Assembly: GCA_017429475.1 (NCBI GenBank)
Contig: JAFROX010000001.1
Location: 1-64,000 of the forward strand
Length of the DNA: 64,000 nt
Direction of reading: 5' to 3'
Source: Bacteroidales bacterium
GTDB lineage: Bacteria > Bacteroidota > Bacteroidia > Bacteroidales > UBA932
The position numbers and the translations under genes are program-made. The notes under the pieces were generated by a model. That model was given only the letters and a program-made list of their open reading frames with translations. It was not told the origin of the DNA and made no database searches. Positions within the stretch are counted from its first letter, which is position 1; each line of letters starts with the position of its first letter. Below, piece after piece: positions 42,632 through 51,900 of this stretch.

Positions 42632-44020
42632 CTATTCTTCAGGAAGGAGGTCCCTCATTATGGCAGCGGCAGCCTTTCGGCCTGCACCCATCGCGAGGAT
42701 TACGGTAGCCGCACCGGTGACAACGTCGCCGCCGGCATATACGTGCTTGCGGCTGGTCTGGTCCTGCTCGTTGAGGACGACACAGCCGTGGCGGTTGGTC
42801 TCGAGGCCGGGAGTGGTAGATGCGATCAGAGGGTTCGGAGAAGTACCGAGGGCCATAATCACTACGTCGCACTCCACGTCAAACTCGGAGCCGGGAACGG
42901 GGATGGGAGAACGGCGGCCGCTGGCGTCGGGCTCGCCGAGTTCCATACGGATGCAGCGGACTCCCCTTACCCAGCCTTTCTCATCGCCGAGGACCTCTAC
43001 GGGATTGGACAGCATACTGAATACGATGCCTTCTTCCTTTGCGTGATGGACCTCTTCGCGGCGGGCCGGGAGTTCGGTCTCGGTACGGCGGTATACTATG
43101 GTGACTTCGGCTCCGAGACGCAGTGCGGTGCGGGCGGCGTCCATTGCGACGTTACCGCCGCCGACCACTACGCATTTCGCTCCGGCATAGATGGGAGTCT
43201 CGTAACCTTCTTCGTATGCGTGCATAAGGTTGTTGCGGGTGAGGAACTCATTGGCGGAAACCACGCCGTTAAGGTTCTCTCCCGGAATGTTCATAAATCT
43301 CGGAAGACCGGCTCCGGTGCCGATGAACACGGCGTCGTAGCCTTCCTTGTCCATAAGGTCATCGACGGTGACCGTACGGCCTACGATGACATCGGTCTCG
43401 AACTCCACGCCAAGGTCCTTGAGGGCCTCCACCTCGCGGCTTACAACCCTGTCCTTGGGAAGACGGAACTCGGGAATGCCGTACTGCAGCACTCCTCCGA
43501 CCTTGTGAAGGACTTCGAAGACGTGAACCTTGAAACCGGCCTTTGCAAGGTCAGTCGCGCAGGCGAGGCCTGAAGGGCCGCTGCCGACGATGGCAACCTT
43601 CTTGCCGTTGGCGGGCTTGCATTCGTTGAACTTGACGCCGTTCTCGCGTGACCAGTCGGCGACGAACCTCTCAAGTTTGCCGATGGCTACGGCTTCACCC
43701 TTGTTGCCGAGGATGCACTTGCCTTCGCACTGCGTCTCCTGGGGGCACACGCGGCCGCAGATGGCGGGCAGAGAACTGTCGCGCGCTATGACTTCGGCAG
43801 CTGCGGCGAAATCTCCGTTCTTCACCTGCTCGATGAAATCGGGAATCTGGATGTTTACCGGGCAGGCGCTCACGCACATAGGCTTCTTGCAATGCAGGCA
43901 GCGGCTAGCTTCGAGCATAGCCTCCTCCTTGTCATAACCAAGGCATACTTCGTCGAAATTGTGAGCCCTGACCTTGGGGTCCTGCTCTCTGACTTTAACT
44001 CTGGTGAAACGGTCTTGCAT
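42632..44020 (-). CDS. nfnB: NfnB / NADPH-dependent glutamate synthase small-subunit-like
   Basis: A 462-residue iron-sulfur flavoprotein. The N-terminal domain has Cys clusters for two [4Fe-4S] centres (CLHCKKPMCVSACPV and CGRVCPQETQCEGKC). The FAD motif is VAIVGSGPSGLACATDLA and the NAD(P) motif is VVVGGGNVAMDAARTALRLG. Paired with the NfnA-type gene two bases upstream, it is likely the large subunit of the electron-bifurcating NADH-dependent ferredoxin:NADP+ oxidoreductase. A stand-alone glutamate synthase small chain is less likely, because no glutamate synthase large subunit is present. Confidence 0.92.
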   Translation of the reverse strand: MQDRFTRVKVREQDPKVRAHNFDEVCLGYDKEEAMLEASRCLHCKKPMCVSACPVNIQIPDFIEQVKNGDFAAAAEVIARDSSLPAICGRVCPQETQCEGKCILGNKGEAVAIGKLERFVADWSRENGVKFNECKPANGKKVAIVGSGPSGLACATDLAKAGFKVHVFEVLHKVGGVLQYGIPEFRLPKDRVVSREVEALKDLGVEFETDVIVGRTVTVDDLMDKEGYDAVFIGTGAGLPRFMNIPGENLNGVVSANEFLTRNNLMHAYEEGYETPIYAGAKCVVVGGGNVAMDAARTALRLGAEVTIVYRRTETELPARREEVHHAKEEGIVFSMLSNPVEVLGDEKGWVRGVRCIRMELGEPDASGRRSPIPVPGSEFDVECDVVIMALGTSPNPLIASTTPGLETNRHGCVVLNEQDQTSRKHVYAGGDVVTGAATVILAMGAGRKAAAAIMRDLLPEE

Positions 44021-44022
44021 TG

Positions 44023-44877
44023 TTAATTCCTCCCGATTTTACATTTATGAGTGTGAGAAACGACTTTTTCGGCATTGTACATACCCTGACGGCGCATAGC
44101 CTCGTCGAAATCGACCTGGTATGCATCGAACTCAGGACCTTCCACACAGGCGAAACGAGTCTTGCCGCCTACGGTCACGCGGCAGGCGCCGCACATTCCG
44201 GTGGCATCCACCATAAGGGTGTTGAGGCTCACCGTCAAAGGAATGCCCGAAGGCTGCAAGGTCTTCGTCACGAATTTCATCATTATCATCGGACCGATGG
44301 CCACTGCCTGGTCGTATGTCTTGCCCTGGGCCAGCAGGTCCTCTATCTTCTTGGTCACCAGACCGCCGAAGCCATAGGAACCGTCGTCAGTGCAGACGTA
44401 GAGGTTGGTGCAGACCTTGCTCATCGGCTCTTCGAAGATCAGCAGGTCCTTGGTCTTGGCGCCGATGATGACATCCACCAAGGCACCTTTCTCGTGCAGG
44501 TACTTGGCCTGGGGATATACAGGGGCAGTGCCCACGCCTCCGGCAACGAACAGATACTTGCGGCCGCGGAGCTCTTCGTCGCTCATCTTGACGAAATCTG
44601 ACGGAACTCCGAGGGGGCCGAGAACGCTTGCGTAGCACTCTCCGACTTCGCGGGAGCAGAGCAGCCTTGTCGACACGCCGATCTGCTGGATGACCATATC
44701 CACTGTGCCGGCTTCCTTGTCGTAATCACTGATTGTAAGCGGAATCCTTTCTCCTTTCGCATCGTTGATGACCACCAGGAACTGTCCCGGAAGCGCAGAT
44801 GCGGCTATGCGCGGAGCCTCCACCCTGATCAGGTAGATATTCTGCGCAAGCAGTTTCTTTTCGATAATTCTGTTCAT
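44023..44877 (-). CDS. nfnA: NfnA / sulfide-dihydroorotate dehydrogenase-like FAD-NAD protein
   Basis: A 284-residue flavoprotein of the ferredoxin-NADP reductase superfamily: FAD-binding barrel (about 1-100), NAD domain with FVAGGVGTAPVYPQAKYL, and a C-terminal [2Fe-2S] Cys cluster (DATGMCGACRVTVGGKTRFAC). It forms the small subunit of the Nfn transhydrogenase with the next gene, coupling NADH, NADPH and ferredoxin pools in anaerobes. The start at 44877 is preceded by a weak -7 box (44904-44911). Confidence 0.92.
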   Translation of the reverse strand: MNRIIEKKLLAQNIYLIRVEAPRIAASALPGQFLVVINDAKGERIPLTISDYDKEAGTVDMVIQQIGVSTRLLCSREVGECYASVLGPLGVPSDFVKMSDEELRGRKYLFVAGGVGTAPVYPQAKYLHEKGALVDVIIGAKTKDLLIFEEPMSKVCTNLYVCTDDGSYGFGGLVTKKIEDLLAQGKTYDQAVAIGPMIMMKFVTKTLQPSGIPLTVSLNTLMVDATGMCGACRVTVGGKTRFACVEGPEFDAYQVDFDEAMRRQGMYNAEKVVSHTHKCKIGRN

Positions 44878-44903
44878 ATTGCGGTTAGTGACTTTAAATC
44901 GTG

Positions 44904-44911
44904 TAAAGTTA
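44904..44911 (-). promoter_or_regulatory. Possible -7 element of the nfnA-nfnB-djlA-like unit
   Basis: TAACTTTA on the minus strand, 27 bases before the nfnA ATG. It is one base from the consensus and identical to the box proposed for the kinase operon. Confidence 0.35.
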
Positions 44912-45610
44912 TGAAATAATAATTGGATTTTTCTTGACTATGGCCACAAACTCCTTGAGATAGAAGGGTTCGAAATAGGCTACGTCCTCGAACCGTTCCT
45001 CGTCATAGGCGGTCTGGGCAGCAGCGGCCATAAAACTTGCCTTGGGCACACTTGGCACATATATGCCGTTGGGATGAGGAAATGCATCGGCGTACTTCCC
45101 GGCCCCAGTGCCTATGAAGACCACCCTGCCCTTCTCAAGCAGGTCTGCGTAACTGCCGGCGTCCAGAACTTTGGCAGAGACTTCTTCGATGCAACTGCCG
45201 TCTGCGCCATAGACTGCCTGATAGACTTCCATACGGCGTGCATCCAGCATAGGAACGAAATAAACAGCAACGGCGCATTGCTCCATCGACATCGCCTCGG
45301 CGAGCAGTATCTCGAGCGTAGGAACTGAGATGAGCGGCTTGCCCAGACCGTAACACAGGCCTTTGGCCGTCGAAACGCCCACGCGCAGACCAGTGTATGA
45401 ACCCGGGCCGCTGCTTACGGCGACGGCGTCGCACTCGGACATCTTCCTTGAACACTGTTTGAAAAGGGACTCGATGGCGGGCACCAGCATCGAAGACTGG
45501 CGGTTGCTGTCATCTATCGTGACGGAGCCTTCCACCATTCCCCCTTTGGCAAGGGCCACCGAGCAGGCGGCTCCGCTCGTTTCAATCGACAATATCAGAC
45601 TCTGTTTCAT
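44909..45610 (-). CDS. tsaB: tRNA threonylcarbamoyladenosine protein TsaB
   Basis: A 233-residue ASKHA-fold protein needed with TsaD and TsaE for the t6A37 modification of tRNAs that read ANN codons. The start shows ILSIETSGAACSVALAKGG and the signature VAVSSGPGSYTGLRVG follows near residue 70. I choose the ATG at 45610, because a -7 box (TACTTTTG at 45620-45627) lies just upstream and the longer in-frame extension would precede it. Confidence 0.92.
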   Translation of the reverse strand: MKQSLILSIETSGAACSVALAKGGMVEGSVTIDDSNRQSSMLVPAIESLFKQCSRKMSECDAVAVSSGPGSYTGLRVGVSTAKGLCYGLGKPLISVPTLEILLAEAMSMEQCAVAVYFVPMLDARRMEVYQAVYGADGSCIEEVSAKVLDAGSYADLLEKGRVVFIGTGAGKYADAFPHPNGIYVPSVPKASFMAAAAQTAYDEERFEDVAYFEPFYLKEFVAIVKKNPIIIS

Positions 45611-45619
45611 TACAAACCC

Positions 45620-45627
45620 CAAAAGTA
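45620..45627 (-). promoter_or_regulatory. -7 element TACTTTTG of tsaB
   Basis: A perfect -7 box ten bases before the chosen tsaB ATG; it excludes the longer reading frame as the real gene. Confidence 0.65.
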
Positions 45628-45707
45628 GGATTTTTGGCAGAAAAATGAAAGAAAGCAGCGGACCCCGGACGGGAATCCGCTGCAAGCCAAAGACTGCGTA
45701 CCGCCGG

Positions 45708-45866
45708 TCAGACTGTCAGCCTGGGGCCGAACACCAGCCTTACGAATCTTCCTACGAAGAAAGCCAGATTGTAGAGCAGTTCCTTGAGACTGCCATCCAC
45801 ACCGCCGACTACCAGCACGGACTCGCCGGCACTGATTTCATTGAAATGGTTTTTCCAGGTATCCAT
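45708..45866 (-). CDS. Short peptide with double-glycine leader (peptide B)
   Basis: A 52-residue ORF with a good ribosome-binding-like GGGAGGAATAGG seven bases upstream of its ATG. The leader (MDTWKNHFNEISAGESVLVV) ends in GG at residues 21-22, as recognised by C39-peptidase exporters. The mature part of 30 residues starts VDGSLKELLYNLAFFVGRF and ends VRLVFGPRLTV: cationic and amphipathic, as in class II bacteriocins. It follows peptide A by 15 bases in one transcript with the exporter. It could be an antimicrobial, half of a two-peptide bacteriocin, or a signalling peptide. Confidence 0.65.
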   Translation of the reverse strand: MDTWKNHFNEISAGESVLVVGGVDGSLKELLYNLAFFVGRFVRLVFGPRLTV

Positions 45867-45881
45867 AGCCTATTCCTCCCG

Positions 45882-46073
45882 TTACAAGCCATAGGAATAA
45901 CCGTCGCGATAGCCTTTGACTATCGATGACCAATAGTTCTTTACAAAGGCGCATACCGCCACGGTGATCTCAAGGATTTTCCTGATCATGTCTCCTGTGG
46001 TCCCGCCTCTGACACCAAGCTCGGAAGAAGATATCACCTCCAGTCCGATCGCATTCATTCTTTTTTCTTCCAT
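45882..46073 (-). CDS. Short peptide with double-glycine leader (peptide A)
   Basis: A 63-residue ORF. The leader ends SSSELGVRGG, with the GG at residues 23-24, matching the ELxxxxGG consensus of C39-processed peptides. The predicted mature part of 39 residues (TTGDMIRKILEITVAVCAF, then VKNYWSSIVKGYRDGYSYGL) has a hydrophobic helix, one Cys and a Tyr/Gly-rich end. An internal ATG at residue 6 (46058) is an alternative start. It lies 60 bases downstream of the exporter gene on the same strand. It is probably the substrate of that exporter; antimicrobial or signalling function is open. Confidence 0.75.
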   Translation of the reverse strand: MEEKRMNAIGLEVISSSELGVRGGTTGDMIRKILEITVAVCAFVKNYWSSIVKGYRDGYSYGL

Positions 46074-46133
46074 GGTATTGATTAGGTTAAATCTGTCTCC
46101 TGCAAGTTCAAGGGGCGTGCAGGATTCACCCGT

Positions 46134-48224
46134 TTATGAGCGCGCACTCATAGAGATTATTTTATCTGCAACTGTCAGATTGTCTTTCTTGTGGGTGATC
46201 ATCATCACCGTCATCCCGGCGTCTGCGAGTTTTCTCACAGTTCTGAGGATGGAATCCTCGCTTGCGCTGTCCAGCGATGAAGTGGCTTCGTCGAGGATCA
46301 GCATCCGCGGCCTGCGGTAGAGAGCCCTTGCGAGCGCGATGCGCTGCTTCTGTCCTCCTGACAGGGACGCACCACGTTCTCCCACCTTAGTAAGCAGTCC
46401 CATCGGAAGGGAGGCCACGAAAGCCTGCAGGTCGAGGATGACGAGCAGCTCTGCTATGCGCTGCATATCCGGTTCCGCTTCAGCGCCCGTGATATTGTCC
46501 AGGACCGTCGCGTTCATCAGCACGCATTCCTGCGGCACAAGGGCGGTCCTGCCTCTCCACTGACGCAGGCCGTACAGTGATATGTCCACCCCGGCAAGGG
46601 TTATGCTGCCCTCAACCGGTCTGTAGCCGCGCATCACCAGAGCCGCCAGGGTACTCTTTCCGCATCCGCTGTCTCCTGTCACGGCCGTTATCTTCCCCTC
46701 TTCGAAAACCGCGGAGAAATGTTCTATCAGCGGATTGCATCCGGGATAGGAGAAACTGACGTCGTGGAACGCCAGGCTGCCGCAGATTTCTGCCGGATCT
46801 GCACCGTCAGGGTTTTCCTCATCGAAGTCCATAATCTCGAAAAGTCTTTCGGCTGACACCTTAGCCTCGGTATAACTGCCGTTCAGCCCCACAAGCTGGC
46901 CCAGCGGAGCCGAGAACAGGGTGATCATAGAATAGAACGAAACAAGTTCGCCGACGGTCAGGTTTCCTGCAAAGACGAATACCGACCCGGCACCCAGCAG
47001 GGTTATGGTCAGCGCCCTGGACAGCAGTTCCGTCGATTCGGAGAATATCCCGGCCCAGCGGCCGCCTTTTACCATACGGTCGCAAAGCCTCGCGTACTGC
47101 CTGTCGATGCGGGAGGACACGGGCCCCTCCGCGCACATATACTTTATGGTCCCTATGGCAGATATTCCCTCCACCGTCTTCTCTTCGAAAGCCGCAGAGG
47201 CCTCGATGATGTCCCGGTTCGCCTTTCTGTTCACTTTGTTGGAAACGACGTACACAAGCGTGTACACAGGAATAAACATCAGCATAAGTAAGGCAAGTTT
47301 CCAATAATATGTGAACATCAAGGCGAATGAGACGACAAGGGTACATAAGCTGAGCATCAGCGTTGTCAGACCGTTGACTATGAAGGAGCGTATCTTCATT
47401 GCGTCGTACACCCTGGAGGCCAGTTCTCCGCTTCCGCGGAGGGTGAAAAAGCCCATCGGCAGGGAGAACAGGTGATGCAGGTAGCCGGTCACAAGCGAAT
47501 AGTCTATGCCTATGGAGGCCTGCAGGGCCGCCATTATCCTTCCGTAACCGCAGGCGAACGCCAGGAGTGCAAGAAGGCCCATAGCCGCCGCCACGGCCCA
47601 GACAGCCGTGACATCCCCTGCCGGAATCACCTCATCCACTATCTTCTGCAGGAACAATGCGGTGCTGAGGGATATTATTATATATAACATCGAAGCGGCC
47701 AGGGTCAGCGCCAGCTGTCGGCCATAGACTTTCGTGGTGCGCAGCAGCCTGCGGACCGGGCTGACGGTCTTGTCGCCCTTCTCAAACTTTTCGTTTGGAC
47801 TGCACAGCACCACATAGCCGCTCCACTGCCTGCCGAGCCATTCGTCGGACACGGTCCTCAGTTTTCCCTCGGCCGGATCCATTATCACGAACCCCTTGTG
47901 GCTGGCAGCGCTCAGCACCACGAAGTGCAGCGTGCCGTCATCCTTTTCAAGATGTAGGATGGCAGGGGCCGGAACGTGCCTGAGCGCATCGATGTCCCTT
48001 GCTGCGGACTTGTACGCCCTGGCCTCCAGACCAATTGCGCCGCAGCCGTCCAGCACCCCTTTGATAGTGGTGCCCTGGGAGGTGGCCCCGCACAGCTGGC
48101 GGACCGTCACCAGAGGCAGGCTGAGGCCGTACCATCTGGCAATCCATACTACGCACGCGACCGCACAGTCTGTAATGTCGTGCTGTCTGACTCCTCTGAC
48201 TTTTATTTTCTTGCTCTTGCTCAT
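46134..48224 (-). CDS. C39-peptidase ABC transporter, peptide exporter
   Basis: A 696-residue bacteriocin-type exporter. The N-terminal C39 peptidase (about 1-135) has the catalytic Cys in HDITDCAVACVVWIARWYG, the His in GTLHFVVLSAA and the Asp in FVIMDPAEGK. Six transmembrane helices follow at about 160-430, then the ABC domain with Walker A TGDSGCGKSTLA, signature LSGGQKQRIALARAL and Walker B MLILDEATSSLD. Such proteins cut peptides after double glycine and export them. The two short GG peptides follow on the same strand. No HlyD-like adaptor, immunity gene or regulator is recognised beside it. I start at the ATG at 48224 rather than a TTG further upstream. Confidence 0.92.
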   Translation of the reverse strand: MSKSKKIKVRGVRQHDITDCAVACVVWIARWYGLSLPLVTVRQLCGATSQGTTIKGVLDGCGAIGLEARAYKSAARDIDALRHVPAPAILHLEKDDGTLHFVVLSAASHKGFVIMDPAEGKLRTVSDEWLGRQWSGYVVLCSPNEKFEKGDKTVSPVRRLLRTTKVYGRQLALTLAASMLYIIISLSTALFLQKIVDEVIPAGDVTAVWAVAAAMGLLALLAFACGYGRIMAALQASIGIDYSLVTGYLHHLFSLPMGFFTLRGSGELASRVYDAMKIRSFIVNGLTTLMLSLCTLVVSFALMFTYYWKLALLMLMFIPVYTLVYVVSNKVNRKANRDIIEASAAFEEKTVEGISAIGTIKYMCAEGPVSSRIDRQYARLCDRMVKGGRWAGIFSESTELLSRALTITLLGAGSVFVFAGNLTVGELVSFYSMITLFSAPLGQLVGLNGSYTEAKVSAERLFEIMDFDEENPDGADPAEICGSLAFHDVSFSYPGCNPLIEHFSAVFEEGKITAVTGDSGCGKSTLAALVMRGYRPVEGSITLAGVDISLYGLRQWRGRTALVPQECVLMNATVLDNITGAEAEPDMQRIAELLVILDLQAFVASLPMGLLTKVGERGASLSGGQKQRIALARALYRRPRMLILDEATSSLDSASEDSILRTVRKLADAGMTVMMITHKKDNLTVADKIISMSARS

Positions 48225-48325
48225 AGTCTCCACAAAGAAACGGGAGACTCCTTCCTCTGCGCGCGCCTCTTCACCCCCTTCTTTGCAAAGCCGGCGCAAT
48301 CTTCCCTACGCTCCCGTTCCAGGAG

Positions 48326-48333
48326 CAAAGTAG
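48326..48333 (-). promoter_or_regulatory. -7-like element of the exporter-peptide unit
   Basis: CTACTTTG on the minus strand, with TTG about eight bases upstream, about 100 bases before the exporter ATG. It would transcribe exporter and both peptides. Confidence 0.45.
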
Positions 48334-48350
48334 GTCAATAAAAACAGAAA

Positions 48351-48390
48351 AAAAGATAGCCTGGCGACAATTACGCTGCTATTGTCGGAG
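48351..48390 (-). terminator. Hairpin plus T-tract after cvpA, copy 2
   Basis: CGACAAT (48365-48371) and ATTGTCG (48381-48387) form a 7-bp stem with a 9-base spacer that overlaps the cvpA stop codon. On the minus strand a run of seven T follows, so it can terminate cvpA. The same layout and much of the sequence recur at 16787-16837. Confidence 0.55.
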
Positions 48391-48895
48391 CGGCCGAAGA
48401 TTGATGTTGTTGGATTAACGACTTCAAAGCCGGAAATATCTTGTCGGTCAAATCCAGAAGCGGCTTGAAGAATTTGGAATTGGAAATATCCTCCTCGCTG
48501 ATGAAGCCTAGAAGCTCGTTCGCCGAGTTGACGAAATAAATCAGCAGGCTGAGCACGACCGCTACCTTCAGCAGGGAGAAGACAATTCCGAGAAGGCGGT
48601 TGAGCCATCCGAGCATCGTGACGTCGACCGCTGCGCTGAGCAGCTTCTCCACCAGTGCACCCACCAGGGCGACGGCGACGAACACCGCTGCGAAGCTGAT
48701 GACAGAGATCCACGTGGGCTGGAGCTCCACACGGCTCTGAAGCCACTCCGAGACGTGGGGGCTGAGGGATATGGCCAGCTTGATGCCCAGCACCAGTATT
48801 ACCAGAGAGATAAGCTGCTTGATGAAACCGTTTTTGGCTCCGAAGTAAAGCGACGGAAGGAAGCAGCAAATGATGACGATGTCTATGATTCCCAT
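48371..48895 (-). CDS. cvpA: CvpA family membrane protein
   Basis: A 174-residue inner-membrane protein with four hydrophobic segments, typical for CvpA (IDIVIICCFLPSLYFGAKNGF, then KQLISLVILVLGIKLAISLS at the start). The C-terminal ~40 residues are soluble and end in a Gln/Ser/Ala-rich tail. CvpA was named for colicin V production, but its general role concerns envelope homeostasis. The neighbouring exporter and peptides, transcribed in the same direction, are probably independent, because a terminator lies between them. A TACTTTTG box at 48921-48928 drives it, back-to-back with ileS. Confidence 0.88.
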   Translation of the reverse strand: MGIIDIVIICCFLPSLYFGAKNGFIKQLISLVILVLGIKLAISLSPHVSEWLQSRVELQPTWISVISFAAVFVAVALVGALVEKLLSAAVDVTMLGWLNRLLGIVFSLLKVAVVLSLLIYFVNSANELLGFISEEDISNSKFFKPLLDLTDKIFPALKSLIQQHQSSAAPTIAA

Positions 48896-48920
48896 TTTTG
48901 CGACAACTCAAAAACTTGCT

Positions 48921-48947
48921 CAAAAGTAAGGAATTATAGTATCTTTG
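48921..48947. promoter_or_regulatory. Divergent promoters of cvpA and ileS
   Basis: TACTTTTG on the minus strand (48921-48928) serves cvpA; TATCTTTG on the plus strand (48940-48947), with TTG about 21 bases upstream, serves ileS. Confidence 0.65.
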
Positions 48948-48967
48948 CAAATTCCAAAATTTGAAAG

Positions 48968-51900
48968 ATGAGTTTTACCGAGTACAAACAGCTTGACCTA
49001 GTTGAGGTTAACCGCAGCATACTGGAAAAATGGCGCAGACAGAACGCCTTCCGCAACACCCTTGAACTGCGCAAAGGACAGCCCAGATTCGTATTCCACG
49101 AAGGCCCTCCTTCTGCCAACGGAATGCCCGGAATCCACCACGTGATGGCACGTTCCATCAAGGACGCTATCTGCCGTTACAAGACTCAGACAGGCTATCT
49201 TGTGGAGAGAAAGGCCGGTTGGGACACCCACGGACTGCCCGTAGAGCTCGGTGTCGAGAAAAAGCTCGGCATAACCAAGGAAGATATCGGCAAGACCATT
49301 TCCGTGGAGGAATACAACCGCACCTGCCGCAAGGAGGTGATGAAATACACCGACCAGTGGGTGGACCTCACCGAGAAGATCGGCTATTGGGTGGACACTG
49401 ACAATCCCTATGTGACCTACGACAACAGTTACATCGAAACGCTGTGGTACCTTCTGAAAGACATCTACAAGAAAGGATACCTCTACAAAGGCTATTCGAT
49501 CCAGCCCTATTCTCCCGCCGCGGGTACAGGACTCAGCACTCACGAACTCAACCAGCCCGGATGCTACCGCGACGTGAAGGACACCACCTGCACGGTGCAG
49601 TTCAAGGTCATCAAGAACAGCGTTTCCCAGCCCCTGTTTTCAGACAGCCCGCTGCCTGTATTCATACTCGCCTGGACCACCACCCCGTGGACGCTTCCTT
49701 CGAACACGGCCCTCTGCGTCGGTCCCAACATTGATTACGTACGCGTGGAAAGCGTCAATCCATACACCAAGGAGCCTGCCATCTACGTTGTGGCAAAGGC
49801 CCTTGTTCCCACCCTCTTCAACGACAAGAACCCCTTCACCGTTCTCGAAGGTTCGTTCAAGGGTTCCCAGTTGAAAGACATAAGCTACGAACAGCTCATC
49901 CCGTGGGTAAAGTGTGCCGAAGGCGGCCTGAGGGTCATCTGCGGCGACTTCGTTTCGACTGAGGAAGGTACCGGCATCGTGCATATCGCCCCGACCTTCG
50001 GCGCCGACGACAACAAGGTGGCCAAGCAGTCCGGAGTTCCCGCAATGCTGCTTACCGACGCCAACGGAGTTCAGCAGCCGATGGTCGACCGCAGCGGAAG
50101 GCTCTACCGCATCGAAGACCTCGACAAGGACTTCGTCAAGGAGCGCGTGGACGTGGCAAGCTACGGCCAGTTCGCAGGCAGGTATGTAAAGAATGCTTAT
50201 GACGACACTCTCGGCCCCGACGATCCTACCCTCGACATCGACCTGTGCGTCGAACTCAAGCAGCAGGGCAAGGCATTCAAGATAGAGAAGCACGTGCACA
50301 GCTACCCCCACTGCTGGAGAACCGACAAGCCCGTGCTCTACTACCCTCTCGACTCCTGGTTCATCCGCACTACCGCCGTTCAGCCCAGGATGATAGAGCT
50401 CAACAAGACTATCCGCTGGAAACCGGAATCAACCGGCACCGGACGCTTCGGCAAATGGCTTGAGAACCTTCAGGACTGGAACCTCTCGAGGAGCCGTTTC
50501 TGGGGCACTCCGCTTCCCATCTGGCGCACCGAGGACGGAAAGGAAGAGAAATGCATAGGTTCTCTCGCAGAGCTTTACGACGAACTCGAGAAAGCCGTCG
50601 CAGCCGGTGTGGCAGAATCCAACTATCTCAAGGACAAAGGCTTCGTGCCCGGCGACTTCTCTAAGGAGAACTACGACCGCATTGACCTGCACCGCCCCAT
50701 AGCCGACAATCTGTTCCTGGTTTCTGACAGCGGCCGCAAGATGGTCCGCGAGACCGACCTCATCGACGTATGGTTCGACTCAGGCGCTATGCCTTATGCC
50801 CAGCAGGGACTCAAGGACCTTGGCAAGCCGTGCTTCGGACAGACCGCCGACTTCATTGCCGAAGGCGTCGACCAGACTCGCGGATGGTTCTTCACCCTTC
50901 ACGCCATCAACACGATGGTAAGCGACAAATGCGCATTCAAGAGCGTGATTTCCAACGGACTTGTCCTCGACAAGAACGGCAACAAGATGAGCAAGCGCCT
51001 CGGCAACGCCGTGAATCCTTTCGAAGCACTCGACAAGTACGGAGCCGACGCCCTGCGCTGGTATATGCTCACCAACGCACAGCCCTGGGACAACCTCCGC
51101 TTCGACGAGGAAGGCGTGGACGAAATCCGCCGCAAATTCTTCGGAACGCTTTACAACACATACTCGTTCTTCGCGCTCTACGCCAACGTCGACGGTTTCG
51201 ACCCGCTCTCAGACAAGGGCGAGGCCGAGCTCACCGAGATCGACAAATGGCTGGTATCGCTTGAGAACAGCCTGATCAGGGATGTCCGAGCCTGCTATGA
51301 GGATTTCGACCTGACCACCGCAGGCAGGCTCATCCAGAGCTTCGTATGCGACAACCTCAGCAACTGGTACGTACGACTCAACCGCAAGCGTTTCTGGGGC
51401 GGAGGAATGACCGCTTCGAAACTCGGCGCATACAGGACTCTCTACCATTGTCTCAGGACCGTTGCCCTGCTTGCAGCCCCCATCGCCCCGTTCTTTATGG
51501 ACCGTCTGTGGTGCGACCTCGTGGCCGGTGCCGAGAACGTTCATTACGAGATGATGCCCGACTTTGACGCGTCGCTCATCGACACCGAACTGGAATACCG
51601 TATGCAGCTTGCACAAAGGTGTTCTTCAATGGTTCTTGCCCTTCGCCGCAAGGTCAACATCAAGGTGCGCCAGCCGCTCGCCAAGATAATGGTCCCGGTG
51701 CTCGACAACCATTTCAAGGAGCAGTTCGAGAAGGTCAGCAACCTCGTATCAAGCGAAGTCAACGTGAAGGAAGTGGAGTTCGTATATGACACTACAGGCC
51801 TCATTACCAAAAAGATAAAACCCAACTTCAAGACCCTCGGCAAGAAATACGGCAAGCAGATGAAAGACATCGCTGCCGCTTTCGCCCAGATGGGACAGCA

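Noticed and set aside
48371..48895. cvpA as part of the bacteriocin unit because of its historic name
   Set aside because: A hairpin with a T-tract and a separate promoter lie between cvpA and the exporter, and cvpA is a widespread housekeeping gene.
48896..48967. T-box or other riboswitch before ileS
   Set aside because: Only about 13 bases separate the -7 region from the ATG side of the leader, too short for a T-box, and no hairpin is visible.
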